A stretch of DNA of 64,000 nucleotides from Luteococcus sp048595755 (GTDB lineage Bacteria > Actinomycetota > Actinomycetes > Propionibacteriales > Propionibacteriaceae), in NCBI RefSeq assembly GCF_048595755.1, contig NZ_CP184360.1, forward strand, positions 2,418,001 to 2,482,000, read 5' to 3'. Position numbers and translations under genes: made by a program. The notes under the pieces were generated by a model that searched no databases, was not told where the DNA came from, and saw nothing but the letters and a program-made list of their open reading frames with translations. This document shows positions 26,364-35,377 of this stretch, in pieces. The number at the start of each line of letters is the position of its first letter. Position 1 is the stretch's first letter.

Positions 26364-26917
26364 CCGTCCGTCCTGTCTTGTTCGTTTACAAGGAGATCGT
26401 TGCCGGCGACCTGCGCAAGCTGGTTGCGGAGTCAAACGACTCGAAAACCGGTGGCGGGGCGCGTGATTTGCGGCTGCCGTGGAGGACCTTCCGGCCGATC
26501 ATGCACCGGATCTTCACCAAGGAAGCGGTTGGTCGCGGTGGGAAACCCATCAGGACCGCAGTCGTGACCTACCTCGACGAGGATGGTAAGACGCAGCAGA
26601 CGGAGCTCTCGTACTGGCCACCGACTGCGTCGCGCAAGTCCGAGGATCGAATCGCCCAGATCCACGCCAGCCCTGCGCTGGGCGGTCAACTTCCCGCCAC
26701 GGATCGAGGTCGAGTCTTCGTCGTCTTCACGCAGTTCGACGACGGCACCGTCCGGTGCGACTACGCCTATGAGGATGACCTCAAGAAGAAGGGCATTTGG
26801 GCGCCCGAAGCCAGTGGGCAGATTCTCCACTGCATGGCTTCGGCGACCCAGTCAAAACGGACGGTTCAGGGTTACTACGACTTCATCGAGGGAACGAGTT
26901 TCTGCCATGCCGACTAA
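26360..26917 (+). CDS. Small unknown subunit of the restriction operon, 185 aa
   Basis: I do not recognise a family with certainty. It is a soluble, basic protein: a helical N-terminus (YKEIVAGDLRKLVAESND) followed by RDLRLPWRTFRPIMHRIF and a beta-rich part ending RVFVVFTQFDDGTVRCDYAYEDDL. It overlaps the methyltransferase stop by 4 bases and the McrB-like start by 11 bases in another frame. Canonical E. coli McrB carries an N-terminal DNA-recognition domain before the AAA+ motor. The McrB-like protein here starts almost directly with the P-loop. A site-recognition or adaptor role for this protein is therefore an attractive inference, not shown by motifs. Confidence 0.7.
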   Translation: MTVRPVLFVYKEIVAGDLRKLVAESNDSKTGGGARDLRLPWRTFRPIMHRIFTKEAVGRGGKPIRTAVVTYLDEDGKTQQTELSYWPPTASRKSEDRIAQIHASPALGGQLPATDRGRVFVVFTQFDDGTVRCDYAYEDDLKKKGIWAPEASGQILHCMASATQSKRTVQGYYDFIEGTSFCHAD

Positions 26918-28019
26918 AGCCGATATCAGCGATGACGCGAAGACAGTGCTCAAGGCACTCGCGACGCGCAAGAACGTGATCCTCGCCGGCCCGCCCGGTA
27001 CGGGGAAGTCCCGTCTGCTCAACGAGATCCGTGAGCTCTTTAAATGGGACCAGTCCCAGACGGGTTCAGCTCCGACGGGTCGTATCCCAATCCCCGCTTC
27101 GTCAGGCCCAATCCCTTCGTGGCTTCCCAGCCCCACCCAGGACGCGACGCGCAACGTCTACCAGACCGTGTTCGATCAGAACACCAAATACCGCGACTTC
27201 ATGCGCGGCCTCGTTCCCCAGGTCAACGTCGCGGGCGCCTTCACCGTCACCAGCGGGATCCTCCACCGAGCGGCGCTCCACGCGTCCCACGACGGCAACG
27301 CCTCCCTCGTCATCGTTGACGAGATCAACCGAGGACCTGCCGTGGCCGCCTTCGGCAGCGCATTAGTAGGACTCGAAGCCGACAAGCGACTGCCCACCGA
27401 TGGCCAGCCCACCTCCACGACGCAGTTCTTCGAGATCCTTGGAGACGCCGGAAACCACGAGCAGTTCGCCCTCCCCAATGACCTGTATATCCTCGCGGCG
27501 ATGAACGAAGCTGACACTAGCGTCGAGCCCCTCGACGTCGCCTTCCTTCGCCGCTTCCATATCCACCGCTTGCAGCCCGACGAGAGCGTGCTACGTGCGC
27601 ACTTTGGCCTCCCGATGACCGCTACCTCGTTGCCCGACACGCCCTCTGGGCCTGCGGATTACTATGAAGCACTGACTCAGGCATTCGCGACGATTAATGG
27701 GCAAATCCTTCTCGGCCGAGGCCAGGCGTACCAACTTGGGCACGGTGCCCTGATGCACCAGAAGCCGGACGCCGCCAACATCGCGGGTGCGCAGGAGTAT
27801 GTCGCGACGGCCTGGGCCACGCTGCGCGGCCACGTAGACGAGGTCTTCTACGGCAACACCCGCGCCATCTCCGACGTCCTTCGGGCCGAGACCACCAAAA
27901 GCCCCTACACCTTGATGGAGTCAACCTTCGCCGGACAAACCGTCCGGCGCATCTCGGGTCCAGTGAGGCCGTCGCCCGCTGAGCTGTACTCCCTGCTCCG
28001 TGTCATTGCCACCGAGTGA
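26907..28019 (+). CDS. McrB-like AAA+ GTPase, motor-only
   Basis: The 370-aa AAA+ protein of the McrB branch is the translocating motor of a modification-dependent or LlaJI-type restriction complex. Walker A is GPPGTGKS at residues 28-35. Walker B is VIVDEINRG (Asp138, Glu139). The branch-specific MNxxD loop is MNEAD at 199-203, followed by the Arg-rich VAFLRRFHIHRL. Only about 25 residues precede the P-loop, so there is no N-terminal DNA-binding domain. The ATG at 26907 overlaps the previous gene by 11 bases. Its stop overlaps the McrC-like start (GTGA). Confidence 0.92.
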   Translation: MPTKADISDDAKTVLKALATRKNVILAGPPGTGKSRLLNEIRELFKWDQSQTGSAPTGRIPIPASSGPIPSWLPSPTQDATRNVYQTVFDQNTKYRDFMRGLVPQVNVAGAFTVTSGILHRAALHASHDGNASLVIVDEINRGPAVAAFGSALVGLEADKRLPTDGQPTSTTQFFEILGDAGNHEQFALPNDLYILAAMNEADTSVEPLDVAFLRRFHIHRLQPDESVLRAHFGLPMTATSLPDTPSGPADYYEALTQAFATINGQILLGRGQAYQLGHGALMHQKPDAANIAGAQEYVATAWATLRGHVDEVFYGNTRAISDVLRAETTKSPYTLMESTFAGQTVRRISGPVRPSPAELYSLLRVIATE

Positions 28020-29305
28020 CCTCGATGCACCGGCTCGTCCTTCAGGAGCTCCGCAGCGCACCAGGAGCTGTTCGTGAGATCGCCAGCTTCAGTGGCATCT
28101 CCGAGGCCGAGGTGCTCGTCCACCTGCGCGAGCTCAATGACAAGGTCAAGTCCCTTCTCGGCTACGAGGACGACCCCATCACTACATCCAGCAGCGGTGC
28201 GCTGAAGGCGGACGGTGTGGCAGGTCTCCTGCGGCTCAATGCCAGCGTGGAGTTGGAGGTGGTCCCTAAGTTCCTGGATCCCGCCTCTCCCACCTGGCGC
28301 AGCGACTTCTTTCTTCTCGCAGTGCTTGTGAAGACGGGCCACCTGCTCCTCCACGACGAGATCTCGGCCGGCACCCAGGACCGGGGCGACCTCGCCATGC
28401 TCATCGCACGGTCCTTCCTGACGCTGTACACCGAGAACGAGCGGCGTCCCATTCGCGGCTACCGGCGGGGAACACGAGCAGACTTCGCACTCGACGGAGA
28501 CGTGGACTGGGAGACCGTGTTCCTGCCCGACCCAGATGGCTTCGCTGTTAGCCAGCTTGAACTCACTCGTCAGAACGCCTACAACGCAACCTTAGCTGCG
28601 GCCGTGCGAATCCTTATTCCCGAGGTGGCTGACGTTGACATGCAGGCCCAGCTGCGCCTGCTCGGCCGCCACCTCGCCCCACAGGGGGCAGCACCAGCCT
28701 TCTTCCCCCCGTTGCCTCCTCGCCATCGCGGATGGCAGCAGGCTTATGAACTTGCGAGCCTCATCGTGACCGGCCTCGGGCTAAACTTAGACGGAGGCGT
28801 CTTCTCCGGGCCGGGCTTCGTCCTCTCCACTTGGTCGGCTTGGGAATTCCTCTGCGAAGAGCTCGTGCGCCGCGCGCTTCCGGACTACACGATCGTCGGG
28901 CAGAAGCAGTGGGTTCTGGGGCACCGAGATGCCGAAGAGGTGTATGCGAAGCCCGACATCTCGCCCATCACCAAAGGGGCGGTGCCACTCCTGCTGGACG
29001 CCAAATACAAGACCCGATTCGGAAAGTCTCCACGCATCAACGCCGGGGACCTCTACGAATCGCTGGCGTTCCTCCGCGCGGTGCAGACCGATCACATGCT
29101 CCTTCTGTACCCATCCGTGAGACCGCCCGACAAGCTCGCCCTCGGCGAGTGGCATCTCTTCGACCAAATCAACGTCGATCAACAGATCGTCCAGGGTTTC
29201 GAGATACAGATCCAAGGTCTTGCTCGCCGAGGTGGATTCGAGGAACTGGTGACCGGCGCTCGCTTACTCCTCAATTCGAAGTTGGGCACCGTCGGAGTTC
29301 AATAG
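28016..29305 (+). CDS. McrC-like PD-(D/E)XK nuclease subunit
   Basis: The 429-aa partner of McrB provides DNA cleavage. The catalytic site reads KPDISPITKGAVPLLLDAKYK: Pro-Asp at about 313-314 and Asp-Ala-Lys at 328-330, the PD...(D/E)XK pattern of McrC. The N-terminal region (about 1-90) is a beta-rich McrB-contact domain that includes a winged-helix-like opening (VLQELRSAPGAVREIASFSGISEAEVLVHLREL), which is unusual for McrC. The GTG at 28016 overlaps the McrB stop. An ATG at 28025 is also possible. It is the last gene of the operon; the convergent relaxase ends 105 bases away. Confidence 0.9.
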   Translation: MTSMHRLVLQELRSAPGAVREIASFSGISEAEVLVHLRELNDKVKSLLGYEDDPITTSSSGALKADGVAGLLRLNASVELEVVPKFLDPASPTWRSDFFLLAVLVKTGHLLLHDEISAGTQDRGDLAMLIARSFLTLYTENERRPIRGYRRGTRADFALDGDVDWETVFLPDPDGFAVSQLELTRQNAYNATLAAAVRILIPEVADVDMQAQLRLLGRHLAPQGAAPAFFPPLPPRHRGWQQAYELASLIVTGLGLNLDGGVFSGPGFVLSTWSAWEFLCEELVRRALPDYTIVGQKQWVLGHRDAEEVYAKPDISPITKGAVPLLLDAKYKTRFGKSPRINAGDLYESLAFLRAVQTDHMLLLYPSVRPPDKLALGEWHLFDQINVDQQIVQGFEIQIQGLARRGGFEELVTGARLLLNSKLGTVGVQ

Positions 29306-29410
29306 CGCTTGTCAGCGCAGCTGGCCGGAGGGGGACGTGGCGAGGGGGCGTACAGGGCGCCCGTATGGCTGCGACGTGGTAGCCCTGCGCGGCGCTAGTT
29401 GCCTGACTGG

Positions 29411-32400
29411 TTAGCGTGCCGGGGCGGAATGACGGTTGGGGTGCGTGGGCGGTGCAGGGCGGGGACGTCGACGCGGTGGTGCGTCCGTCACGGTGTCAGT
29501 GCCGGTGGTCTGGGATGTCGTCGGCTGGCTGGTGGTGGCGGCCGTTGAGGCATGCCGGGGATCCTCGGTCCATTCCCGGGCGTGGGGCAGCAGGCGTGCT
29601 TGGAGTTGCACGAGGGGGAGCCCGGTGCGCTGGGCGAGGTGGTAGAGGTGGCGGGCCCAAGTGGTGGGGTGGGCGGCTGCGATGGCGGTGAGCGCCCGGT
29701 CGATAGCGGCATCGTCGCTCGCGGAGCTGACGATCCGGTCGGTGATGGAGGTCGCGTCGTCGAGGCATCGGGTGAGCGCTTCTGGGCCGTGGGTGATGAG
29801 GAGTTCGGCGGGGTCGCTGCCGTGGGGGAGTTGGGCGCGCAGGGTGTCGGTGCGGTGGACGGCGAGTTTGAAGTGGTCCTTGTCGGCGGCGGTGTTGCCG
29901 GCGGCGTCGTTGTCGGTGGCCAGAACCACGCGCTCCTGGTCGGCCAGGAGTGCTGCTTGCTGGTCGGTGAGGGAAGTGCCCAGGGGCGCGAGGCCGGTGT
30001 AGCGGCCGGCAGTGGCCAAGGTGACGGCGACAGCGTCGAGGGGGCCTTCGACGATGACGGGGATGGAGCCGGGTCGAGGGTGGCCGTAGAACTGGTCGCC
30101 CTTGCTGTAGATGGGGGTCGTCGGGGTGTTGAGGTACTTGGGCCCGGCCTTGTCGGCGGGCAGGGTCGGGTTGGCCCGGGCGACGAAGCCGAGGATGCGC
30201 CCGTCCGCATCGGTGATGGGCAGGGTGAGGCGGTCGCGGAAGCGGTCTATGAGGTTGCCGGTGGAGGCAGGTTTGACGAGTCCGGCGGTGAGCATTTCGA
30301 GGTCGGTGACGCCGTGGCGGCGCAGGTGGGTGGCGAGGTTGGTCCAGCCGGCGGGGGCGTGTCCGGGCTGGACAGTGGGGTGGCGGGTGAGGTCGACGCC
30401 AAGGCGTTCGGCGAGGTAGGGCTGTGCCCACGATCCGGGCAGTTGGCTGGCGTAGTAGTCCTGGGCGAGTTGGTTGACCTGCTGGAGCCGTTCGACGGGG
30501 ACGGGGGAGTCAGCCAGGGCGTCGGCGCGGTCGAGTTGGTGGCGCAGCATGGCGTCGCTGGGTGGGGTGGGGCCGGTGGCGCCGCGGATCATGCCGAGCA
30601 GCGCCAGTCGGGTTGCTGGGTCGTCCGGGCCCGGCAGTTCCACCGCCCCCTGCGCGACCGTCGGCGCGGTGTTCTGGGTGGTTTCGGGCGTGGTGGTGCG
30701 GGTGAGGCGCCAGAGCAGGGCTGCGGCGGGGTGGTCGTCGGGCAAGGGCTTGGCGGTGACGGTGTCGGCGAGGATGCCGTGGACGTCGTGGCCGGCGGTG
30801 CGCAGGTCGTCGAGCCGGTGGGCGAGTCGGGACAGGGCGGGGTCGTGGGTGAGGCGTTCTCCGATGGCTTCGAGGATGGGCTTCCACTGCTCGAGTGCGG
30901 GGTCGTTCTGGTCGATGGCTTGGTTGAGGGCGCGTTGGTACTGGGCGGCTTGGCGGGTGGTCTGGCGGGGCCCGGTGGGGCGTGGGTCGGTGTCGGGGAC
31001 GTCGTTGGCGGCGCGCCAGATCGCGAGTTGACGGCGGGTCTCGTCGGTGCAGGGCAGGGCAGCCCACGTCGCGTCCGGGAGGGGCTGGTGGGCGATCTGG
31101 TCGGCGAGGGTGGTGACGAGGGTGGCGCGTTGCTGTGCCCAGGTTCCCCAGGCGGGATCGTCGTGGATGCGGGTGGGGATGCCGGGCAGCCATGGCAGGG
31201 GTCCCGTGGCGAGTGGGTGGCGGACATCGAGGCGCCAGGCGAGGGTGGCGGCCTTGTCGCGGGCGTCGTCGAGGGGGTGTTGGGCGTGGGCTGCGGTCAG
31301 GGCGGTGAGGGGGTTGGTGCCGTTGCTGGCGATGAGGATGAGGTGGTTGCGCAGGGCGGGCCAGGCGGGTTCGTCGGTGATGCCGGGTTCGAGGGTTTCG
31401 GCGTGGTCCTCGATGGTGGCGATGGCGTGGGGGCCGAGGAGGTGTTCGGCTGCGGTGGTGATGCCGTCGGCATAGGCGGCGACGGCGTCGGCGAGCAGTC
31501 GGGCGGGGTCGTGGTGGTCGGCGTGCTGGGTGGTGGCCGAGCGGGCGGCGTCGTCGCGGGTGAGGATCTGTTCGAGCAGGTTGGTGGGTGTGGGCGGGGT
31601 GGTGGCGTCTGGTTGGGTGAGCAGCGCGGGGTCACCGTCACCGGTGGTCTGCAGCCACAGGTGGTTGGCGTGACGTCCGCGAGTGAGCACGGTGTAGAGC
31701 TGCTGGCGGGACTCATCAGGGGTGGCGATGCCGTGGGTGACGTCGCAGGAGATGCCCTGGGCGGCGTGGATGGTAGTGGCGTAGCCGAGCTCGACGGCGG
31801 CGGTCACGTAGCCGACGGGGACGGTGACGTGGCGTCGGGATTGGTGGTGCTGCAGGGCGAGGGAGCCGTCGGGGTGAACGGCTGTGACGTGCCAGCGGTC
31901 GCCGTTCTTGACCCAGTCGGTCCGGCTGGTGCGCAGGCGGCGGTCGTTGCGGCGGGTGATGACGATGTCGCCGATGCGCGCGTGGTTGCCGTCGGCCAGC
32001 ACGGTGGTGGGGCCGCTGTTGTGGGGGCCGAGGTGGTGGGTCTGGGCGCGGTGGTTGAGTTCGGCGACCAGGTCGCGGGTGGGGGCGAGCATGATGGCGT
32101 CGTGTCCGGCGGCCTTGTCGTGGGTCCAGGCGGTGAAGGCGTTGTCGGTGACGGTGGCCAGGTCGCCGACATGGACGCGGTCGTTGTCGAGGTAGAAGCC
32201 GATCGCGGCCGTGTCCCCCTGGCGGAGGGCGAGGGAGGCGGCGGCTTCGGCGGGGTCGGTGAAGCGCATCAGTTCGTCGAGGGTGGCTGCGCCGTGTCGT
32301 GTTTGGATGTCGCGCAGCAGGCCGCCGGAGCCGATGGCGGCGAGCTGTTGGTCGTCCCCGATGAGCCGGACGACGGCGCCGCGGTTGGTGGCCCAGCCGG

Positions 32401-34465
32401 TGACGGTGGCCAGGGTGAGGGTGTCGGCCATGCCGGCCTCGTCGATGATGACCATCGACCCGGTGGTGATGGTCTGGGCCCAGTGGGGGAGTTGGTCGTG
32501 GGTGATGCCCCAGGCGAGTTTGGCGAGGGTGTCGGCCTCCAGCCCGGTGGCGGTGGCGAGTTGGGATGCGGCTGCGGCGGAGGGGGCGAGGCCGACGACG
32601 GTGTGGCCGGAGGCCTCCCACGCCGCGGCAAGGGCGTGCATGGCGGTGGTCTTGCCCGACCCGGCCGGTGCGATGGCGAGCTGCACGAGACGGCCCGAGG
32701 TGGCCAGCTGCTCCACCAGCACCGCTTGACCTGGGTTGAGGGCGAAACCGCGCTCGGCAGCCGACATCGCCAACGATGCCTCCAGCACCGGCTGCGCAAT
32801 CGAGACTCCGCCGTCGGTGCCGGCGAGGGCAAGGATGTCTTGTTCGGCGTGCAGGATGCGGCGGGAGGTGAACAGGGTTGATCCGGCGACGGTGTAGACA
32901 CTCGACCCGTCGGCCCGCCGCAACGGCTCCGGTTCGGTGATCCCGAACGTGGGCTTCTCCAAGGGGGCCGATGCCTCGAGGGCCATCGCGGTGAGCAGGT
33001 CGACGGCGGCATCGACCTTTGCGGTTGGGGTGGCCGTCAGTCGCACCTGGCGTTGGGCCTCGGCCCTGACATCGGTGCGTCGCCACGTCGCGCCGCGCCG
33101 TTCCATCGCGGCCACTACCCGTGCGGTGGCGGCGTCGAACCAGCCACTGTCGGCCACCGGCAAGTCCTGCGCTTGGGTGGGGTGAAGGGCTGCGTGGACG
33201 ACCGTGTTGATCGCGGCTGGGCTGCCGAGGACATCGATGGCCTCGGCCCGCCACGCGGCGCGTTGCTCGGTGATGGTGCGGGGCGCGTGCTTGGCGTCTC
33301 GGGTCTCCAGCGTGGCGCGCTGCGCCAGGTCGTAGCCCTCTACGACGGTCGGCGGACGTCCATGATCGTCCTGAAAGGATGAGGCGAGTTCACCGCGCCG
33401 CTGTTCGATGGCTCGACGCCGCGACGACCATCGCTCGTTGAGTTCGGTCGGCACCCCGACCACCTCACGCACCGGGCGCTTCCCGGCGCCCATGGCGCGG
33501 TCCTCGAACCGTAGCCCGTGCGCCTCCAAGCGCTTGTACAGGGCACTGTTGTAGGTCTCGGAGGCCGCGACGACGCCCTGGTAGAGGAGCCGGGCGTCGA
33601 TCGCCAGCCACTTGCCCGAGCCGGTGGCGCGGACCTTGTTCGCCACCGCGACATGCGTGTGCAGGTCGGGATCTCCGGCGCGAGAGTCACGGTGGGTAAA
33701 CGCAGCCCCGACCAGCCCGTCGACGTCGACCTGCCGCACCCCCTTCGCCCCTTCGCGGGTGTAGAGCAGATGGTCCTCGACGAACCGCAGCGCCTCCGCC
33801 ACCGCGTCGTGGTGCGCGCGTTCGACCATCGCCGCGGTCGGCAGGTCGGCGATCGCCCACAACGTCGAGACGCTCTTCGGCGGTGAGAAGGTCAAGTCGA
33901 AACCGGACACCACCGACCGCCCTGGCCGCGAGTACCGCGCCACTGCACCAGCCAGCTCCCGCGCATCGACGTGCGGGCGGCCCATCTCCCGGACGAAGAA
34001 CTCTGCCGCCACCTGGCTGCGGATCCCGGCCCGCACCTCACCCGGAACCCGGGCATCCGCCTTCAGGCCGTGGCTGGTGTTCCACTCCGCCACCCGACGC
34101 GCCACCTCGACACGGAAGTTCGACACGTCTGACGGCAGCTTGAACGACGCCCCCAACCGGTAGGCCTCAAGCAGATCCCGCTCCGTTGCAACTTCGCCCA
34201 GCTCGGCGGCCCGTTCCTGCCCCAGCGGATGCTGCCCGGCGCCGAACAACAGCTGCATCTGCTCAGCCGTGACCTGGGAACCGGCGAAGTCGTCGCCGAC
34301 GGCTGCGCAGCCCCTGCCGACCCAGGCGCCGGGGGCTTCGCCTTGCTCGGAGTAGTACGTCGTCAGGCCCTGGTGGCCCTTCTCCGTCGAATCCTGCACA
34401 GCCACCTGTCGGGTCAGGTAGTCATACCCCGACCCGGCCGACAGCTTGTGCAGCGACATCGTCAC
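29411..34465 (-). CDS. MobF relaxase-helicase-primase (TraA-like), 1684 aa
   Basis: This is the element's DNA-transfer initiator. The N-terminal TrwC/MobF relaxase (about residues 1-330) has candidate nicking Tyr residues near the N-terminus (Y14, Y16 or Y37-38) and a metal-binding His triad (His258, His269, His271 in THRDSRAGDPDLHTH). A RecD-type helicase follows, with Walker A APAGSGKTT near residue 600 and Walker B MVIIDEAGMADT. A C-terminal DnaG-like Toprim primase domain has VIVEGPLDAVAV near residue 1468 and the DxD motif VVLATDNDAAGN. This primase fusion adds about 500 residues to the usual TraA. It lies antisense to the restriction operon. oriT is expected near its 5' end but was not identified. 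Confidence 0.93.
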   Translation of the reverse strand: MTMSLHKLSAGSGYDYLTRQVAVQDSTEKGHQGLTTYYSEQGEAPGAWVGRGCAAVGDDFAGSQVTAEQMQLLFGAGQHPLGQERAAELGEVATERDLLEAYRLGASFKLPSDVSNFRVEVARRVAEWNTSHGLKADARVPGEVRAGIRSQVAAEFFVREMGRPHVDARELAGAVARYSRPGRSVVSGFDLTFSPPKSVSTLWAIADLPTAAMVERAHHDAVAEALRFVEDHLLYTREGAKGVRQVDVDGLVGAAFTHRDSRAGDPDLHTHVAVANKVRATGSGKWLAIDARLLYQGVVAASETYNSALYKRLEAHGLRFEDRAMGAGKRPVREVVGVPTELNERWSSRRRAIEQRRGELASSFQDDHGRPPTVVEGYDLAQRATLETRDAKHAPRTITEQRAAWRAEAIDVLGSPAAINTVVHAALHPTQAQDLPVADSGWFDAATARVVAAMERRGATWRRTDVRAEAQRQVRLTATPTAKVDAAVDLLTAMALEASAPLEKPTFGITEPEPLRRADGSSVYTVAGSTLFTSRRILHAEQDILALAGTDGGVSIAQPVLEASLAMSAAERGFALNPGQAVLVEQLATSGRLVQLAIAPAGSGKTTAMHALAAAWEASGHTVVGLAPSAAAASQLATATGLEADTLAKLAWGITHDQLPHWAQTITTGSMVIIDEAGMADTLTLATVTGWATNRGAVVRLIGDDQQLAAIGSGGLLRDIQTRHGAATLDELMRFTDPAEAAASLALRQGDTAAIGFYLDNDRVHVGDLATVTDNAFTAWTHDKAAGHDAIMLAPTRDLVAELNHRAQTHHLGPHNSGPTTVLADGNHARIGDIVITRRNDRRLRTSRTDWVKNGDRWHVTAVHPDGSLALQHHQSRRHVTVPVGYVTAAVELGYATTIHAAQGISCDVTHGIATPDESRQQLYTVLTRGRHANHLWLQTTGDGDPALLTQPDATTPPTPTNLLEQILTRDDAARSATTQHADHHDPARLLADAVAAYADGITTAAEHLLGPHAIATIEDHAETLEPGITDEPAWPALRNHLILIASNGTNPLTALTAAHAQHPLDDARDKAATLAWRLDVRHPLATGPLPWLPGIPTRIHDDPAWGTWAQQRATLVTTLADQIAHQPLPDATWAALPCTDETRRQLAIWRAANDVPDTDPRPTGPRQTTRQAAQYQRALNQAIDQNDPALEQWKPILEAIGERLTHDPALSRLAHRLDDLRTAGHDVHGILADTVTAKPLPDDHPAAALLWRLTRTTTPETTQNTAPTVAQGAVELPGPDDPATRLALLGMIRGATGPTPPSDAMLRHQLDRADALADSPVPVERLQQVNQLAQDYYASQLPGSWAQPYLAERLGVDLTRHPTVQPGHAPAGWTNLATHLRRHGVTDLEMLTAGLVKPASTGNLIDRFRDRLTLPITDADGRILGFVARANPTLPADKAGPKYLNTPTTPIYSKGDQFYGHPRPGSIPVIVEGPLDAVAVTLATAGRYTGLAPLGTSLTDQQAALLADQERVVLATDNDAAGNTAADKDHFKLAVHRTDTLRAQLPHGSDPAELLITHGPEALTRCLDDATSITDRIVSSASDDAAIDRALTAIAAAHPTTWARHLYHLAQRTGLPLVQLQARLLPHAREWTEDPRHASTAATTSQPTTSQTTGTDTVTDAPPRRRPRPAPPTHPNRHSAPAR

Positions 34466-34511
34466 ATGAGCACAAGCGCGTAGCTACTGCTCGGTGCTTA
34501 GGCGTGGAGAG

Positions 34512-35084
34512 TTAGCGGCGGTGTACTGGACTCACTGGGGGGGGGTTGCGCCTGATTGCTTTGCGTCGGCGGCGCAGGTCACGAACGAAGTGCTTGTCCC
34601 AGTTGCGCATCTGCACGACTCGGTGCACAGCATCGGCATGCGCTTGCAGTTCAACCTCTGCGGGACTGGGTTCGGTGAGGTTGCGGTAGCTGGAGCCTCC
34701 CGTGCCCGCGGCGCCTATCAGTGGGAGGATGATTGTGATCAGCGGGAAGATTGATCCCGGGGCGAGTCCATTGAAGATGTCGGCGGGGGCGAGTTCTTTG
34801 GTGTGCCAGAACCACCAGTACACCCCGAAGATTGAGCAGAGCGTAAGGGCAGCGGCGAAAGTTCCGAGATGGCATGCCCTGCGCAGGCGCTTTGCGTGTC
34901 GTAGTCGCAGGTTTTCACCGTCTTGTGCGCCTTCTTCTACCAGCTCGTCATAGCTCAAATCGGCCAGATGACGCGGCCCATGGATCTCAGTGACGTAGGC
35001 CTCGCTTTGCGGGCCCTGGTTGATGTAGCTGTCGCGCATGGTCGGGAAAGCCTGCTGGGAAGGATCAAGCCGCGATGCTTCCAC
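34512..35084 (-). CDS. Two-helix membrane protein encoded with a secreted peptide
   Basis: The protein has 190 aa from the ATG at 35084, or 175 aa from an ATG at 35039. It has an N-terminal cytosolic part with an acidic stretch, then two membrane helices (about residues 73-93, FAAALTLCSIFGVYWWFWH, and 112-130, IFPLITIILPLIGAAG). A C-terminal helix is rich in basic residues (HFVRDLRRRRKAIRR). The family is not recognised. If the longer start is used it overlaps the 3' end of the secreted-peptide gene by 20 bases, implying one transcript. Export, maturation, immunity or sensing of that peptide are possible roles. A run of nine G at about 34537-34545 lies near the 3' end. Confidence 0.65.
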   Translation of the reverse strand: MEASRLDPSQQAFPTMRDSYINQGPQSEAYVTEIHGPRHLADLSYDELVEEGAQDGENLRLRHAKRLRRACHLGTFAAALTLCSIFGVYWWFWHTKELAPADIFNGLAPGSIFPLITIILPLIGAAGTGGSSYRNLTEPSPAEVELQAHADAVHRVVQMRNWDKHFVRDLRRRRKAIRRNPPPVSPVHRR

Positions 35085-35211
35085 ACCCGGGCCACCAAGG
35101 ATACGCCTGACAGATGCCGGAGGGGTCGGTGGTGTCCGAAGTTGCGTGGGTGGCTGGGGTGGGAGCCAGGGTGGAGATGCCGAGGAGTAGAAGGAGGGTC
35201 AAGGTGCGCAT
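35065..35211 (-). CDS. Small secreted peptide with two cysteines, 48 aa
   Basis: This short gene encodes MRTLTLLLLLGISTLAPTP, a clear signal peptide ending at about ATHA (residue 23). The mature part of about 25 residues contains a Cys-bounded hydrophobic loop, ICQAYPWWPGC, and ends GSIAA. A GAAAGG ribosome site lies 9-10 bases before the ATG. The Cys pair could form a disulfide ring of ten residues. It lies head-to-head with a histidine kinase gene and shares a transcript with a membrane protein, the usual arrangement of a peptide signal, bacteriocin or its regulator. No family was recognised. Confidence 0.6.
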   Translation of the reverse strand: MRTLTLLLLLGISTLAPTPATHATSDTTDPSGICQAYPWWPGCGSIAA

Positions 35212-35377
35212 GAGAGAATGCCTTTCGGGAGTGGTCTTGATGCCCAGTTGATCCTTCGTCGTGCTCAAGTCCCGGCAGCGGTGGATGACTTTGTCCTCAT
35301 GGGCACGATTGCGTGGCCCTTTGGGCAATCTTCTCCTGGCGGCGGTGACGGAGTCGGTTGATCCTAGGGTGTGGTCC

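Noticed and set aside
23146..29305. BREX, DISARM or ordinary type I system
   Set aside because: There is no PglZ, BrxL, DrmAB, HsdS or HsdR-like protein; the nuclease part is McrB/McrC.
29552..32881. Open frame of more than 1100 codons on the plus strand
   Set aside because: It lies opposite the MobF relaxase and is composed of Gly/Val/Asp-rich sequence typical of antisense frames in GC-rich genes; no domain is seen.
34466..34511. oriT next to the relaxase start
   Set aside because: The position is right, but I could not identify a convincing inverted repeat or nick motif by eye.
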